In this document: positions 43,048 to 53,300 of the stretch, in pieces
How positions within the stretch are numbered: the first letter of the stretch is position 1
Layout of the letters: each line of letters begins with the position of its first letter
Source: an uncultured Lachnospiraceae bacterium
GTDB lineage: Bacteria > Bacillota > Clostridia > Lachnospirales > Lachnospiraceae
Reading direction: 5' to 3'
DNA: 64,000 bases
Assembly: GCA_902770965.1 (NCBI GenBank)
Contig: CACXUY010000011.1
Span: 1 to 64,000, forward strand
Made by a program: the position numbers and the translations under genes
The notes under the pieces: model-generated
What the model was told of the DNA's origin: nothing
Seen by the model: the letters and a program-made list of their open reading frames with translations, nothing else
Databases searched by the model: none

Positions 43048-43209
43048 AACAATTACCTCCTTTAATAATGTGTGATGATTACATAAAAGTGACTGTCCAG
43101 AAATCCTTCTCTCAATATCAACAATGACAACCCTATGCCTTACGTAGATGTCATCCTGAACACTCACACAAAAAACATAGCCCATATTGGAAGCCTTCGC
43201 GCGGCTGTC

Positions 43210-44361
43210 TCATACGGCATCCCTTCGCCAAAATAAGAGCACCGCTGCTGCCAGAATCGCTGTCGCTCCGGCAAATACCGTACAGCTGACAGTGCTTCCG
43301 AAAGACTCCATAAGACAGCCCATCATGATAGGACCTACGGTCATGCCAAGCCCGTATACAGCCTGAAATGTTCCGACCACCGTTGACCGTTCCCCGTCCG
43401 GTACATCCCTTACACATTCCGACAGCAGAAGTGAAGCGAGGATCGCGGAACCGACCGCTGCCGCAGCCTGACCGACCAGCATCACACGGACGTCACCGGA
43501 ATATCCCAGCATCAGCATATATACAGCAAGAAGGGCATATCCTCCCGCCAAAGCCCTGTTCCTCCGTAAACGGAGAAAACCGGGCGATGATATCAATACA
43601 GCGGACAGTATCTGAACCGCTGTAAATACAGCTGTCAAAACACTGAGCATGCCTGACGACGCGCCCGCCTGCCTGGCGATATCAGATGTAAAAGAAAAAA
43701 CCGTGGCATGGAGCGCCATCTGCTGCGCAGCCATGAGAAGAGACGGGATAATAACCCTTGCCGAAGTCATGGCCAGTATGACCTTCCTGATCGAAAGACG
43801 CTCCCTGCGGATCTCGACCTTTTCTACAAAGAAAGCCAGCACCAGTCCCACAAGACCTGCGGCAAAACTCACAAAAAGAGCAGCTCTATAACCAGCTGCC
43901 GCCGCTGCCGCTCCCCCGGCGGCAAAAGCAAGCAGCTTTCCGCCGTTGTTCAGGGCATTCAGTCTGGCTGAGGCATGAACACTATCCGATACAGGATAAT
44001 ATGTCATATATGCCACTGTCGACGCTATCCATGTAGACGACGCGACCCCTGCCAGCACCCTGCAGATAAATATCAACACAATGTTCGTGGTAATAAACAG
44101 CCCAAGGGAAGAAACTGTCGTAAAAAACAGTCCTGAGATAATCACAAACCTGTAAGCGCCTGTTACATCAGTCGCGATGCCGATGGGTATCCTCAGCATC
44201 ATCTGGGTAAATCCATATGCCGCTACGATCATGCCAACCAGAGTCGCGCCTGTTCCCAAAAAACGCAGATAAGGCGTAAAATAAGGCACATGGGCATACT
44301 CAGATGTCCAAAACAAAACTATGACTATTTCAAGAATTAATTGACTGTTTAGTTTCTTCAT
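43210..44361 (-). CDS. MFS transporter
   Basis: 383 residues, about twelve membrane helices. Blocks GYFTPYLR-like start, GATLVGMIVAAYGFTQMMLR, RIPIGIATDVTGAYRFVIIS (the loop 2-3 signature with Asp and Arg) and, in the second half, ERSTVVGTFQAVYGLGMTVG are typical. It probably exports a small molecule. It is upstream of the AroE-like gene with a gap of 162 bases and could be in the same unit. Confidence 0.92.
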   Translation of the reverse strand: MKKLNSQLILEIVIVLFWTSEYAHVPYFTPYLRFLGTGATLVGMIVAAYGFTQMMLRIPIGIATDVTGAYRFVIISGLFFTTVSSLGLFITTNIVLIFICRVLAGVASSTWIASTVAYMTYYPVSDSVHASARLNALNNGGKLLAFAAGGAAAAAAGYRAALFVSFAAGLVGLVLAFFVEKVEIRRERLSIRKVILAMTSARVIIPSLLMAAQQMALHATVFSFTSDIARQAGASSGMLSVLTAVFTAVQILSAVLISSPGFLRLRRNRALAGGYALLAVYMLMLGYSGDVRVMLVGQAAAAVGSAILASLLLSECVRDVPDGERSTVVGTFQAVYGLGMTVGPIMMGCLMESFGSTVSCTVFAGATAILAAAVLLFWRRDAV

Positions 44362-44450
44362 TATGATTTAATTTTAACATGCTACAACTCATAGTGTCAA
44401 CAGCTAGTTATTACTGACAATTGAGAAACATATATTACTTATATGTACGA

Positions 44451-44497
44451 CTTTTCACGTTGTGGCAGCACGCGCGGTGCTATATGGGTTTTATGAG
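44451..44497. repeat. Partial copy of repeat family B (hairpin half)
   Basis: ACGACTTTTCACGTTGTGGC followed by AGCACGCGCGGTGCTATA matches the right half of the family B consensus. It lies next to the hemZ stop. Confidence 0.6.
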
Positions 44498-45877
44498 TTA
44501 AAACCCGCTGAGAAGTTTAGCCTTCCTCGCGATATATTCGTCAACCGCTCCCATATAAAGCAATATGTCTTTTGCGTTGTCGCAGCGTTCTATCCTGCCG
44601 TCCGGCCACACCGCCTTTGTCACGGTACCGGCGCCCAGAGCCACGACTGTCTGCACCTCCTCCATGTTGACAATATTGTAAAGACAGAGCTTACTGTCCT
44701 TCGCATAACCCACGTTCTCCAGATTTCCTGCCATATTTTTCTGCCGGTACAGATAATATGGCTTAAGGCCGATAGAAGCTGCCGCAGCGGCGGCTGTCTT
44801 CATCATCTCTTCAAGCTCCTTCTGTGTCCCTCCGGCGACCACAGTGCCCTCGGCTTCCATCTTCAGCCTTGACGCTCGCTTTACCGCGAGGGCATGCACG
44901 GTCAGGCTGTCCGGCGAAAGCTCTTCCAGCTTCTCTGCCGTGTTTGCGACATCAGCCGGCTTTTCCTCCGGAAGACCTATTATTATATCCATATTGATAT
45001 TGTCGAAGCCCTTTTCACGCGCCAGATAGTACGCATTCACGGTGTCGTATACAGTATGCTTACGCCCTATCCTGTCGAGTGTGGCCTGGCTCATCGTCTG
45101 AGGGTTGACTGATATGCGGTTCACAGGGTATTTTCTTAATACATCAAGCTTTTCAGCATCTATGCTGTCAGGACGTCCCGCCTCAACGGTGAATTCCTGT
45201 CCTCTTCCCAGATCAAACCGTGAGCACAGGCGGTCAAGCAGCTGATCCAGCAGGTCAGACGATAACGCTGTTGGCGTTCCGCCTCCAATATAGATAGTAT
45301 CGGGAGGTGAAGTGAATCTGCGGCATGTCCAATCTATCTCCTTATACAGACTGTCAAGGTAGTCTTCCATCCTCCCATACCATGCGGCTGCCGGGTAAGA
45401 GGTAAAGGAACAGTACAGGCATCTGGTCGGGCAAAAGGGAATTCCCACATAGAGGCTGTAGCCCGAGTTCAGGTTGAGACCTTTCAGCGCGGCTCTTTCC
45501 CTAAGGGCAATATCAACTGATAGTTCTGTCTTCTCAGGACTCACATAATAGTCACGTGAAAATACTTCGGCAGCCTGCTCTGGAGAATACCCTGCTTTAA
45601 TGAGATCAGAGACGATGCGTACCGGCCTTATGCCTGTGAGCGTCCCCCACGGCAGAGTCCTTCCCGTCATCTCCGACAGCTGATCATACACACGTCTCTT
45701 AAATATATTTTTTCTATGATTTTTCTCTCCCTCAAAAGGGATATCAGGGAGGATTATAGTCTGATCGACATCATTTCCAGAAGGGTTCATCACGAACTCT
45801 TCGCCCGGAAAAAAGGACATCAGCAAGCCTCTTGCGTCATACTCGAACTCTCCTCCCGGCAGCACAAAACCAATCAT
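44498..45877 (-). CDS. hemZ: Coproporphyrinogen dehydrogenase-like radical SAM protein
   Basis: 459 residues. An N-terminal HemZ-specific domain (about 1-130, with KRRVYDQLSEMTGRTLPWGT and LTGIRPVRI) precedes a radical SAM core. The cluster motif is FCPTRCLYCSF near residue 149. YIGGGTPTALS, RISVNPQTMSQ and the NMDIIIGLPEEK block complete the barrel. HemZ proteins lie near hisS and relA in many Firmicutes. Their exact reaction in anaerobes without haem synthesis is not settled. Confidence 0.92.
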   Translation of the reverse strand: MIGFVLPGGEFEYDARGLLMSFFPGEEFVMNPSGNDVDQTIILPDIPFEGEKNHRKNIFKRRVYDQLSEMTGRTLPWGTLTGIRPVRIVSDLIKAGYSPEQAAEVFSRDYYVSPEKTELSVDIALRERAALKGLNLNSGYSLYVGIPFCPTRCLYCSFTSYPAAAWYGRMEDYLDSLYKEIDWTCRRFTSPPDTIYIGGGTPTALSSDLLDQLLDRLCSRFDLGRGQEFTVEAGRPDSIDAEKLDVLRKYPVNRISVNPQTMSQATLDRIGRKHTVYDTVNAYYLAREKGFDNINMDIIIGLPEEKPADVANTAEKLEELSPDSLTVHALAVKRASRLKMEAEGTVVAGGTQKELEEMMKTAAAAAASIGLKPYYLYRQKNMAGNLENVGYAKDSKLCLYNIVNMEEVQTVVALGAGTVTKAVWPDGRIERCDNAKDILLYMGAVDEYIARKAKLLSGF

Positions 45878-45891
45878 TCGGTCTCCTCGTC

Positions 45892-45966
45892 AAACTGTTG
45901 CAGCTATTCAGCGCCACATACTCGGGATGCCGCGCATCCCTCGTTGTGGATCTGAATAATTACAAC
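45892..45966. repeat. Dispersed repeat family A, copy 3
   Basis: CAAACTGTTGCAGCTATTCA, then CTCGGGATGCCGCGCATCCC and TCTGAATAATTACA. It lies in the hemZ-MBL gap. Confidence 0.75.
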
Positions 45967-45975
45967 CTGTTATGG

Positions 45976-46614
45976 TCACGGCATCGAGAGAGGATTATAC
46001 CGCCTCTCATAGCCTATGGTCGTTCGATCCATGTGACCCGGAAATACATCCGTTTCTTCAGGCAGCCTTGTCAGCAGCATCTGAACGGAAGCGATGATCT
46101 CATCTTCGCTGCCTGTCGGAAGATCCGTCCTGCCATAAGAATCTTTGAAAAGGGTATCGCCGGAGAAAAGCACCCCTTCTTCATACATATAATAGCAGCA
46201 GCTCCCGCAGGTGTGACCGGGTGTGTGGATGACCCTGATATGGAATCCGGCAAGCTCGATCTCCTGTCCGTCGCTGAGCCATTCATCGGCATTAAGAGTG
46301 GTGGGCGTCGCCCAGTTGGCAGAACGGTTGCGGTACTTATCTGTGAGGATCTTCTCCTCGTCTTTGTAGGCATAGATCTTCACGCCCGTCGCTTTCCGAA
46401 TAGCATCCGCCGCCATGATATGGTCAAAATGACCATGCGTCAAAAGAACGGCGCATATGCGGTAATCGCGCAGCTTCGCCTGTTCGAGGAGATAGTCGGC
46501 TTCATCTGCCGGGTCTATTATAATTGTCTCCCTGGTAGTTTTATTTATCACGAAATAAACGTTAGTGCCTATGCTTCCCAGCACGCGGTATGAAAGCTCA
46601 AGATTATCTCTCAT
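45976..46614 (-). CDS. MBL-fold metallohydrolase (glyoxalase II-like)
   Basis: 212 residues. The metal-binding motif is THGHFDH, followed by HTPGHTCGSCCYY and LFSGDTLFKDSYGRTD, and a last ligand in FPGHMDRTT. These are the two-metal ligands of glyoxalase II-like hydrolases. The substrate is unknown. In Firmicutes a gene of this type often lies between relA and hemZ, as here. Confidence 0.93.
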   Translation of the reverse strand: MRDNLELSYRVLGSIGTNVYFVINKTTRETIIIDPADEADYLLEQAKLRDYRICAVLLTHGHFDHIMAADAIRKATGVKIYAYKDEEKILTDKYRNRSANWATPTTLNADEWLSDGQEIELAGFHIRVIHTPGHTCGSCCYYMYEEGVLFSGDTLFKDSYGRTDLPTGSEDEIIASVQMLLTRLPEETDVFPGHMDRTTIGYERRYNPLSMP

Positions 46615-46664
46615 TTACGCTCCCTTTCTTTGGTGATCTGTTCGAAAAACTCTCATATGGCCCT

Positions 46665-46772
46665 GTTGATGCCAGCCTTTTGACCTCAGCCTTTCGCTAT
46701 CGACCGTCTAACCTCGGCCTTTTGGCATCAGCCTTTTAAGCTCTGCCTTTTGACCTCAGCCTTTTGGTCTTT
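46665..46772. repeat. Degenerate short tandem repeats at the relA 3' end
   Basis: Six to seven copies of a 14-bp-like unit near TTTTGACCTCAGCC, varied in sequence and length. The last copy includes the relA stop codon at 46756-46758. Confidence 0.7.
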
Positions 46773-49050
46773 GTACATCTCTTATGCCATCTATCTGGCG
46801 CAGCCTCGCCATTACCTTCTGGACATCATCAGTGTTCTTTGTCCTGAATTTGATGACACATGTGACGATGCCGTTGCGGTTGGTCCTTGTCCCGAGCGAG
46901 ACGATCTCCAGCTCCTGTTCCGCTATTGTCTTCGAGATATCAGCGAGCAGGCCGATACGATCCATGGCAAAGATCTGTATCTCGGTCAGGTAGCTCTGTG
47001 ATGCCGAGTCTGGCAGCCTCTGCCATTCCGCGTCGATCAGGCGGTCCTTCTCTGACTCCGGCAGGTTCACTATATTGACGCAGTCCGTCCGGTGAACAGA
47101 TATGCCTCTGCCTCTCGTAACGAAGCCTACGATCTCATCGCCCGGAATAGGGTTGCAGCAGTGTGAAAAATGTACAGCCAGATCATTCAGGCCCTTGACG
47201 ACTATGCCGCTCTTGCTGGTATTGCGGTGACCCGAAGGCACTTCCTGACTTGCGCTCTCATCCAGCTTCAGAAGAGCATCCTCATCAGTGAGTTTTTCTT
47301 CCTTGTCCTTGCGCCACTCCTCCGCGAGGCGGTTGGCTATCTGACCCTCCTTGATACCGCCGTGCCCGACAGCCGCAAGCATCGTATCCCAGTCCTTGAA
47401 GCCATATTTATTCAGAGCCTTCTCTTGATATTCAGGCTTGTTCAACTCAGCTAAAGGCAGGGAATGAGCCTTGCAGTAGCGTTCGATAAGCTCCTTTCCA
47501 CGCTGGATATTTATTGATTTATCCTGATTCCTGAACCACTGATTGATCTTCGTCCTTGCCTGGGTGCTTTTTACTATCTTCAGCCAGTCGCGAGAAGGTC
47601 CTTTCGTGTTGAGCGAAGTCATGATATCTATACGGTCTCCGCTCTTGATATGATAATCGAAGGGAACCATCCTGTCGTTTACTTTGGCTCCCACCATACG
47701 GTTACCAACTGCCGAATGTATCATGTAGGCAAAATCAACTGGAGTGGAACCCTTAGGAAGAGTGACGATGTCGCCTCTGGGGGTGAAGCAATAGACCTCC
47801 TCGGAGAAAATATCCAGATCGCTCTTAACAGTGTCCAGGAATTCACTGTTGTCCTGAACATCCTTCTGCCACTCAAGGATCTGGCGCAGCCATGACATCT
47901 TTTCTTCATCCTTAGTCATGCCGGACGGACCGCCCTCCTTGTATTTCCAGTGGGCGGCAACGCCGTATTCGGCGACACGGTGCATCTCATATGTCCTGAT
48001 CTGTATCTCGAACGGTATGCCCGTCTTGCCGATCAATGTAGAATGAAGAGACTGGTAGTGATTCGGTTTCGGGACCGCGATATAATCCTTAAAACGTCCG
48101 GGTACAGGAGTGTACATCTCGTGTATGATGCCGAGCACCGCATAACAGTCCGCGAGGCTGTTGACGAGGACGCGGACCGCGAAAAGATCATATATCTGAT
48201 CAAGGTTCTTGTTCTGGATAAGCATTTTCTTGTAAATGCTGAAATAATGCTTCACCCGGCCATAAACCTCGCATTTTATCCCCGCGTCCTGTATGGTTGT
48301 CTTTACCTCATCAACTATCTGCGAAATATACTCCTCGCGCTGCTGTTTCCTGAGGTCGATATCCTCTATCAGCTTCTTGTATTTCTCAGGCTCAAGATAG
48401 CTGAGCGAGAGGTTGTCAAGCTCTATCTTCAGGCGGGATATGCCAAGACGCCCCGCCAAGGGAGCGTAGATATCCAGAGTCTCCCTGGCCTTCTCCCTTT
48501 GCTTTTCAGGCTTCATATACTGAAGAGTCCGCATATTGTGAGTGCGGTCCGCCAGCTTGATGATGATCACCCTGATATCCTTCGCCATCGCAATGAACAT
48601 CTTGCGGAGGTTTTCCGCCTGTTTGTCCTCCTTGCCGGCATCCCATGTCAGGTTAGTCAGCTTGGTAACGCCGTCGACCAGCTCGGCCACTGTATCGCCG
48701 AACCTCGCCCTGACATCATCAAGGCTGATATCCGTGTCTTCCACCACATCATGAAGTATGCCGGCGATAATGGAGTTCATGTCCATCTCCATCTCGGCCA
48801 GGATCGTGGCGACGCAAAGCGGATGTATGATATAGGGTTCTCCGGACTTTCGCCTCTGGTCCTTATGTGCGTCCATGGCCAGCTCAACTGCTTCTTTAAC
48901 TTTAGTCAAGTCAGCTCCGGGTTTCAGACGCTTTATGGTTTCGTATAGATTATCCCTGAGCACCTCCGGTGATTCCCTGTTTTCGACAGGAGTGATGCTC
49001 AAGCTACAGTCTGTCACATTATATTTATCCGGTAAAATCGGATCCAGCAT
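46756..49050 (-). CDS. relA: Bifunctional (p)ppGpp synthetase/hydrolase (RelA/SpoT family)
   Basis: 764 residues, full length. The HD hydrolase domain is intact (HDVVEDTD near residue 98). The synthetase domain has RFKDYIAVPKPNHYQSLHST. TGS (VDFAYMIHSAVGNRM), a zinc-finger-like region with HCCNPIPGDEI, and the C-terminal ACT domain (DRIGLLADISKTIAEQELEI) follow. It makes and removes the stringent-response alarmone. GGAGG lies eight bases before the ATG. Confidence 0.98.
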   Translation of the reverse strand: MLDPILPDKYNVTDCSLSITPVENRESPEVLRDNLYETIKRLKPGADLTKVKEAVELAMDAHKDQRRKSGEPYIIHPLCVATILAEMEMDMNSIIAGILHDVVEDTDISLDDVRARFGDTVAELVDGVTKLTNLTWDAGKEDKQAENLRKMFIAMAKDIRVIIIKLADRTHNMRTLQYMKPEKQREKARETLDIYAPLAGRLGISRLKIELDNLSLSYLEPEKYKKLIEDIDLRKQQREEYISQIVDEVKTTIQDAGIKCEVYGRVKHYFSIYKKMLIQNKNLDQIYDLFAVRVLVNSLADCYAVLGIIHEMYTPVPGRFKDYIAVPKPNHYQSLHSTLIGKTGIPFEIQIRTYEMHRVAEYGVAAHWKYKEGGPSGMTKDEEKMSWLRQILEWQKDVQDNSEFLDTVKSDLDIFSEEVYCFTPRGDIVTLPKGSTPVDFAYMIHSAVGNRMVGAKVNDRMVPFDYHIKSGDRIDIMTSLNTKGPSRDWLKIVKSTQARTKINQWFRNQDKSINIQRGKELIERYCKAHSLPLAELNKPEYQEKALNKYGFKDWDTMLAAVGHGGIKEGQIANRLAEEWRKDKEEKLTDEDALLKLDESASQEVPSGHRNTSKSGIVVKGLNDLAVHFSHCCNPIPGDEIVGFVTRGRGISVHRTDCVNIVNLPESEKDRLIDAEWQRLPDSASQSYLTEIQIFAMDRIGLLADISKTIAEQELEIVSLGTRTNRNGIVTCVIKFRTKNTDDVQKVMARLRQIDGIRDVQRPKG

Positions 49051-49134
49051 ATCGATCTCTCCTCCTGTCTTGATATTTGACTTCGCGCCCTGGTGATTTC
49101 TCTGTTCGAGACTCGCCTCACAGCTTTAATAATA

Positions 49135-49172
49135 AGTAGACATTCATAGCGCGCCTGTGCTGCCACGACGTA
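49135..49172. repeat. Partial copy of repeat family B (inverted)
   Basis: ACATTCATAGCGCGCCTGTG followed by CTGCCACGACGT is the inverse of the right arm of the family B consensus. It lies between pfkA and relA. Confidence 0.7.
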
Positions 49173-49175
49173 TGA

Positions 49176-50162
49176 TCAAATATTTCTTTGTCTTATCAAG
49201 GTCTTGCTCAGCCTCACAAGATCGTCCGGAAGGGTTTTCGTCATGTTGATAGCCGTCTCAAGATCCTCGTCAGTGAACTCTCCGTTCATATGACATACCG
49301 CGCGGTTCCTCTTGCCCTCAACTATAAGCTCGACTGCTTTGGCACCCATCGCTGAGGCGTATACGCGGTCTTTGCAGGTAGGGCTTCCGCCACGCTGCAT
49401 GTAGCCAAGTATAGTCGCCCTAGTCTCGATTCCGGTCGCGGCCTCTATGCGCGCGGCCAGACTGGCGGAATGGCCTATGCCCTCAGCATTCACGATGATA
49501 TGATGGTTCTTGCCGTGCTTCCTGCGTTCCGTCAGGCTGTCGATTATGGCCTGTTCATTGTAATCATATTTTTCGGGTAGAATTATCTCCTCTGCGCCGC
49601 CGGCTATGCCGCACCACAGGGCGATATAACCTGCGGACCTTCCCATAACCTCAACTATGACGCAGCGTTCATGGGAGGCAGAAGTATCGCGGAGCTTATC
49701 AATGGACTCTGTCACCGTATTGATCGATGTGTCGAAGCCGATGGTATAATCTGTGCAGCCGATGTCAAGGTCTATCGTACCGGGAACGCCCATCACGTTG
49801 ATCCCCTGTTTTGACAGGGCAAGAGCGCCGCGGTATGAACCGTCGCCCCCTATGACCACGAGTGCATCGATCCCATTCTTACGGCATATCTCCGCCGCTT
49901 TCTTCTGCGTCTCTAGAAGATGCATACTCCTGGATCTTGCAGTATATAGAATAGTACCGCCACGCTGGATGATATCCGCGACGCTTTTTGTGTCAAGCAC
50001 ACAGAAATCCTCTTCCAAAAGCCCTGCGTAGCCCCTCATGATGCCCTTGACCTCACAGCCATAATTATCAGCCGTCCTGACCACCGCGCGGATTGCGGCA
50101 TTCATGCCAGGTGCATCGCCTCCGCTTGTAAGAAGCCCTATCGTTAATTTCTTCTCGCTCAT
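49176..50162 (-). CDS. pfkA: ATP-dependent 6-phosphofructokinase
   Basis: 328 residues from the ATG at 50162, which follows AGGAGG by five bases; the open frame upstream to 50219 is not conserved. GLLTSGGDAPGMNAAIR starts the fold, and VIGGDGSYRGA near residue 102 has Gly after GGD, typical of ATP use rather than pyrophosphate. PGTIDLDIGCTDYTIGFDTS holds the catalytic Asp (TID); most bacterial enzymes have TIDND, so Leu replaces Asn here. GGSPTCKDRVYASAMG is the second substrate block. Confidence 0.96.
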   Translation of the reverse strand: MSEKKLTIGLLTSGGDAPGMNAAIRAVVRTADNYGCEVKGIMRGYAGLLEEDFCVLDTKSVADIIQRGGTILYTARSRSMHLLETQKKAAEICRKNGIDALVVIGGDGSYRGALALSKQGINVMGVPGTIDLDIGCTDYTIGFDTSINTVTESIDKLRDTSASHERCVIVEVMGRSAGYIALWCGIAGGAEEIILPEKYDYNEQAIIDSLTERRKHGKNHHIIVNAEGIGHSASLAARIEAATGIETRATILGYMQRGGSPTCKDRVYASAMGAKAVELIVEGKRNRAVCHMNGEFTDEDLETAINMTKTLPDDLVRLSKTLIRQRNI

Positions 50163-50258
50163 AATGCCTCCTCTGTTAAAGCTTTTTCTGCCTTGATTTT
50201 TCATGAGCCCTTGTACCATCTAATTAAACCGCGATCTTCTTTATGGATAGAAACTTTA

Positions 50259-50371
50259 GAAGTCGGCCCCCTGCGAAGCAGGGTGGCCATGTAGGTATGC
50301 ATTCATAAACGCATGTATGCTGCAACGACTTCTACACGTCGTGGCAGCACATGCGTGCTATGAATGTTTAC
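50259..50371. repeat. Dispersed repeat family B, copy 3
   Basis: GAAGTCGGCCCCCTGCGAAG, GTGGCCATGTAGGTATGCAT, and the hairpin with CAACGACTT/ACGTCGTGG core, ending GTGCTATGAATG. The GC stem has a compensating pair change (CTGCGAAGCAG in place of CCGCGAAGCGG), which supports selection for the stem. It fills the pfkA-dnaE gap up to the dnaE stop. Confidence 0.93.
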
Positions 50372-50373
50372 TT

Positions 50374-53300
50374 TTATCTCTCGTATCGCCTGATCATTTC
50401 TGCCAATGTCTTCTCAGTGACTTTAACATTGTCAGCCCCATAGCAACGCCGCAGTCTGGATATATCAGCCTCATCCATACCGTCGGAGCTGGTTCCGCGG
50501 CGCTGAAACCGCTGCCGTTCCTTAGCCAAATATACGGTGAAGCCTTTATCGCCTGATATCGCCAGGAGCTCGTCTCTATGTTCCTCAAATACGGCTCTGT
50601 CCGGAAAGCGTATCCATACCTCCATCGGCCATGGCTCGATGGGCATGATCCCATCCGCTATCAGCTTACCCTGAGTGTCATCTCCAACAGTCACCCTGCC
50701 CCACACGAAAAATCTGGAATCTATGGAGAGCATGCTTCTGACATTGGCAAAAAGCTTCGGGAAGAACAATATCTCAAGCGTCCCTGTCAAGTCCTCGATC
50801 GTAACAAAAGCCATGGATTCGCCTGATCTGGTCGCTTTGACAGTCACCGCAGTCACCAAACCTCCCACAGTCGCCCTGCTTCCGTCCGAAACCGCGGCGC
50901 TTCCGCCTTCCTCATCAACGTAAAAATCCAGCGCGGTGGCGGTGACGTTCTTTCTCCACCTGGACTCGACATCATCCAGCGGATGGCCGGTGACATAAAG
51001 ACCAAGGACCTCTTTTTCAAAGGCAAGATAATCTTCTTTTCGGTATTCACCGACCGGAGGAAGGTTGTCCGAAAGCTCCTCTTTATCCTCGGGGGAAAGA
51101 AGGTCGAAGAGATTCATCTGGCCGCTTATCCCATCCTTCTTCTCCCGGACCGACCTCTCTAAAAGCCCCGGATAGCCCAGCATCTTCTGCTTTCTCGTGC
51201 CCGGCAGACAGTCCAGCGCGCCCGCCTTGATAAGGTTCTCAATGGTTCGTCTGTTAACGTCCCCTCCTGCCATGCGCTTTATGAAATCCGACAGGTCACG
51301 GTACTTCCCTGAGTTCTTCCTCTCACGTATGATGGACTCTATGACATTTCGCCCGATGCTCTTGATGGCGGACAGGCCATATCTTATGCCGTCCGCGGAG
51401 ACAGAGAAACCGCTGTCTCCTTCATTTACATCCGGAGGCAGGATCCTGATGCCCATCCTTCGGCAGACACGGATATATCCCGTAACCTTCACAGTCACGT
51501 CATTGACGGACGTCATAAGCGAAGCCATGAATTCCTTAGGATAATAATATTTGAGCCAGGCCGTCTGATATGCCACTACCGCATAACACGCGGCATGCGA
51601 CTTGTTGAAGGCATATTTCGCGAAATCAACCATCTCGTCGAAGATCCTGTCAGCAATCTCCGGGGCAATGCCGCGTGCCACACAGCCCGGCACGCCCTCT
51701 TCGGGATTGCCATACACGAAATTGTGCCGTTCCTTCAGCATCACGGCTTCCTTTTTCTTGCTCATCGCGCGGCGGACAAGATCGCTCCTGCCCCAGGAAT
51801 AGCCGCTGAGATCGCGGACGATCTGCATGACCTGCTCCTGATATACGATGCAGCCATAGGTGGCCTTTAGTATGGGTTCAAGCTCGGGACAGTGGTAGGT
51901 GACCTGCTCCGGATGCTCCTTGCCTTTTATATATTGCGGTATGAAATCCATAGGTCCTGGCCTGTAAAGCGATATGCCGGCTGTCAGGTCCTCTATGCTG
52001 CCGGGCTTCAATTCTTTCATGAAGCTCTTCATACCGGCGCTCTCAAGCTGGAAGATGCCCTCATCCCTGCCTGTACTAATCATACTGAAGACTTCCTTGT
52101 CATCATAGTCTATGGCATCGATATCTATCTCTTTCCCCGTTGAACGGGCTATCATCTCGATGCAGTGCCTGATGACCGTCAGCGTCCTCAGACCCAGGAA
52201 ATCCATCTTCAGCAATCCAAGCTCCTCAAGCGTCGTCATCGTAAACTGCGTGGTCAGCTGGCTTTCCGACGACCTTGATACCGGCACATACTCCATGACA
52301 GGCTCCTGGGTGATGACCACCCCTGCGGCATGCATGGATGTATTTCTGGGGAGTCCCTCCAGGCGAAGCGCCATGTCTATGAGCTTCTTGACTCGTTGGT
52401 CTCCCTCATAGGCGGCTCTCAGTTCATTGCTCACCTTCATGGCCTTTTCAATTGTGATATTCAGCTCCTGAGGAACCATCTTTGCTATCTGGTCGCATAG
52501 CGAATACGGAAGGTCCATGACCCTTCCGACGTCCCTGATCACGCCTCTGGCCGCCATCGTGCCGAAGGTCACTATCTGAACCACCTGATCCTGACCATAT
52601 TTATCCGTGACATAGTCTATGACCTCCTGCCTTCTTTCAAAGCAGAAATCCACGTCTATATCAGGCATGCTTACACGTTCCGGGTTAAGGAACCGCTCAA
52701 ATATGAGCTGGTATTTCACCGGGTCTATGTTGGTGATGCCGAGACAGTAGGAGACCATGCTGCCCGCTGCAGATCCTCTGCCCGGACCTACCGGTATGCC
52801 GCGGCTCCTGGCAAAATTAATGTAATCCCATACTATGAGGAAATAGTCAACATAGCCCATGTCACGGATGACGGAAAGCTCGTAATCCAGCTGACCGCGA
52901 AGATCATCGACAGTCTTATAAGAAAGATCGGCAGGATTCAGTACGTCGGTCGTGTTGTCCGGAGCTTTTGAATATGACATAGTGTCCGGAGCTTTATCCG
53001 CGGATGGATCACGCAGGTAACGATTTGTAAATCCCCTGTCGCAAAGCTCATTCAGATATGTCCAGGATGTATATCCTTCCGGTACATCGTAGCGCGGCAG
53101 CCTTGTGATGCCGAACTCTATCTCGACATGGCAGCGGGCAGCGATGGCAGCGGTGTTGTCAAGTGCCTGCGAGGCATACGGGAAAAGCTCTCGCATCTGC
53201 TGCTCGGATTTAAGATAGAACTGCCCGCCCGTATAACGCATGCGATCCTCATCGGAAAGCTTCTTGTTCGTCTGAAGGCATAGCAGGATGTCGTGCGGTT

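Noticed and set aside
43048-43185. Longer N-terminus of the AroE-like gene
   Set aside because: No RBS; the shorter form from the GTG at 43047 has AAAGGAGG and the usual length.
47950-48948. 332-codon open frame opposite relA
   Set aside because: Antisense to conserved relA domains. No family resemblance and no start signal.
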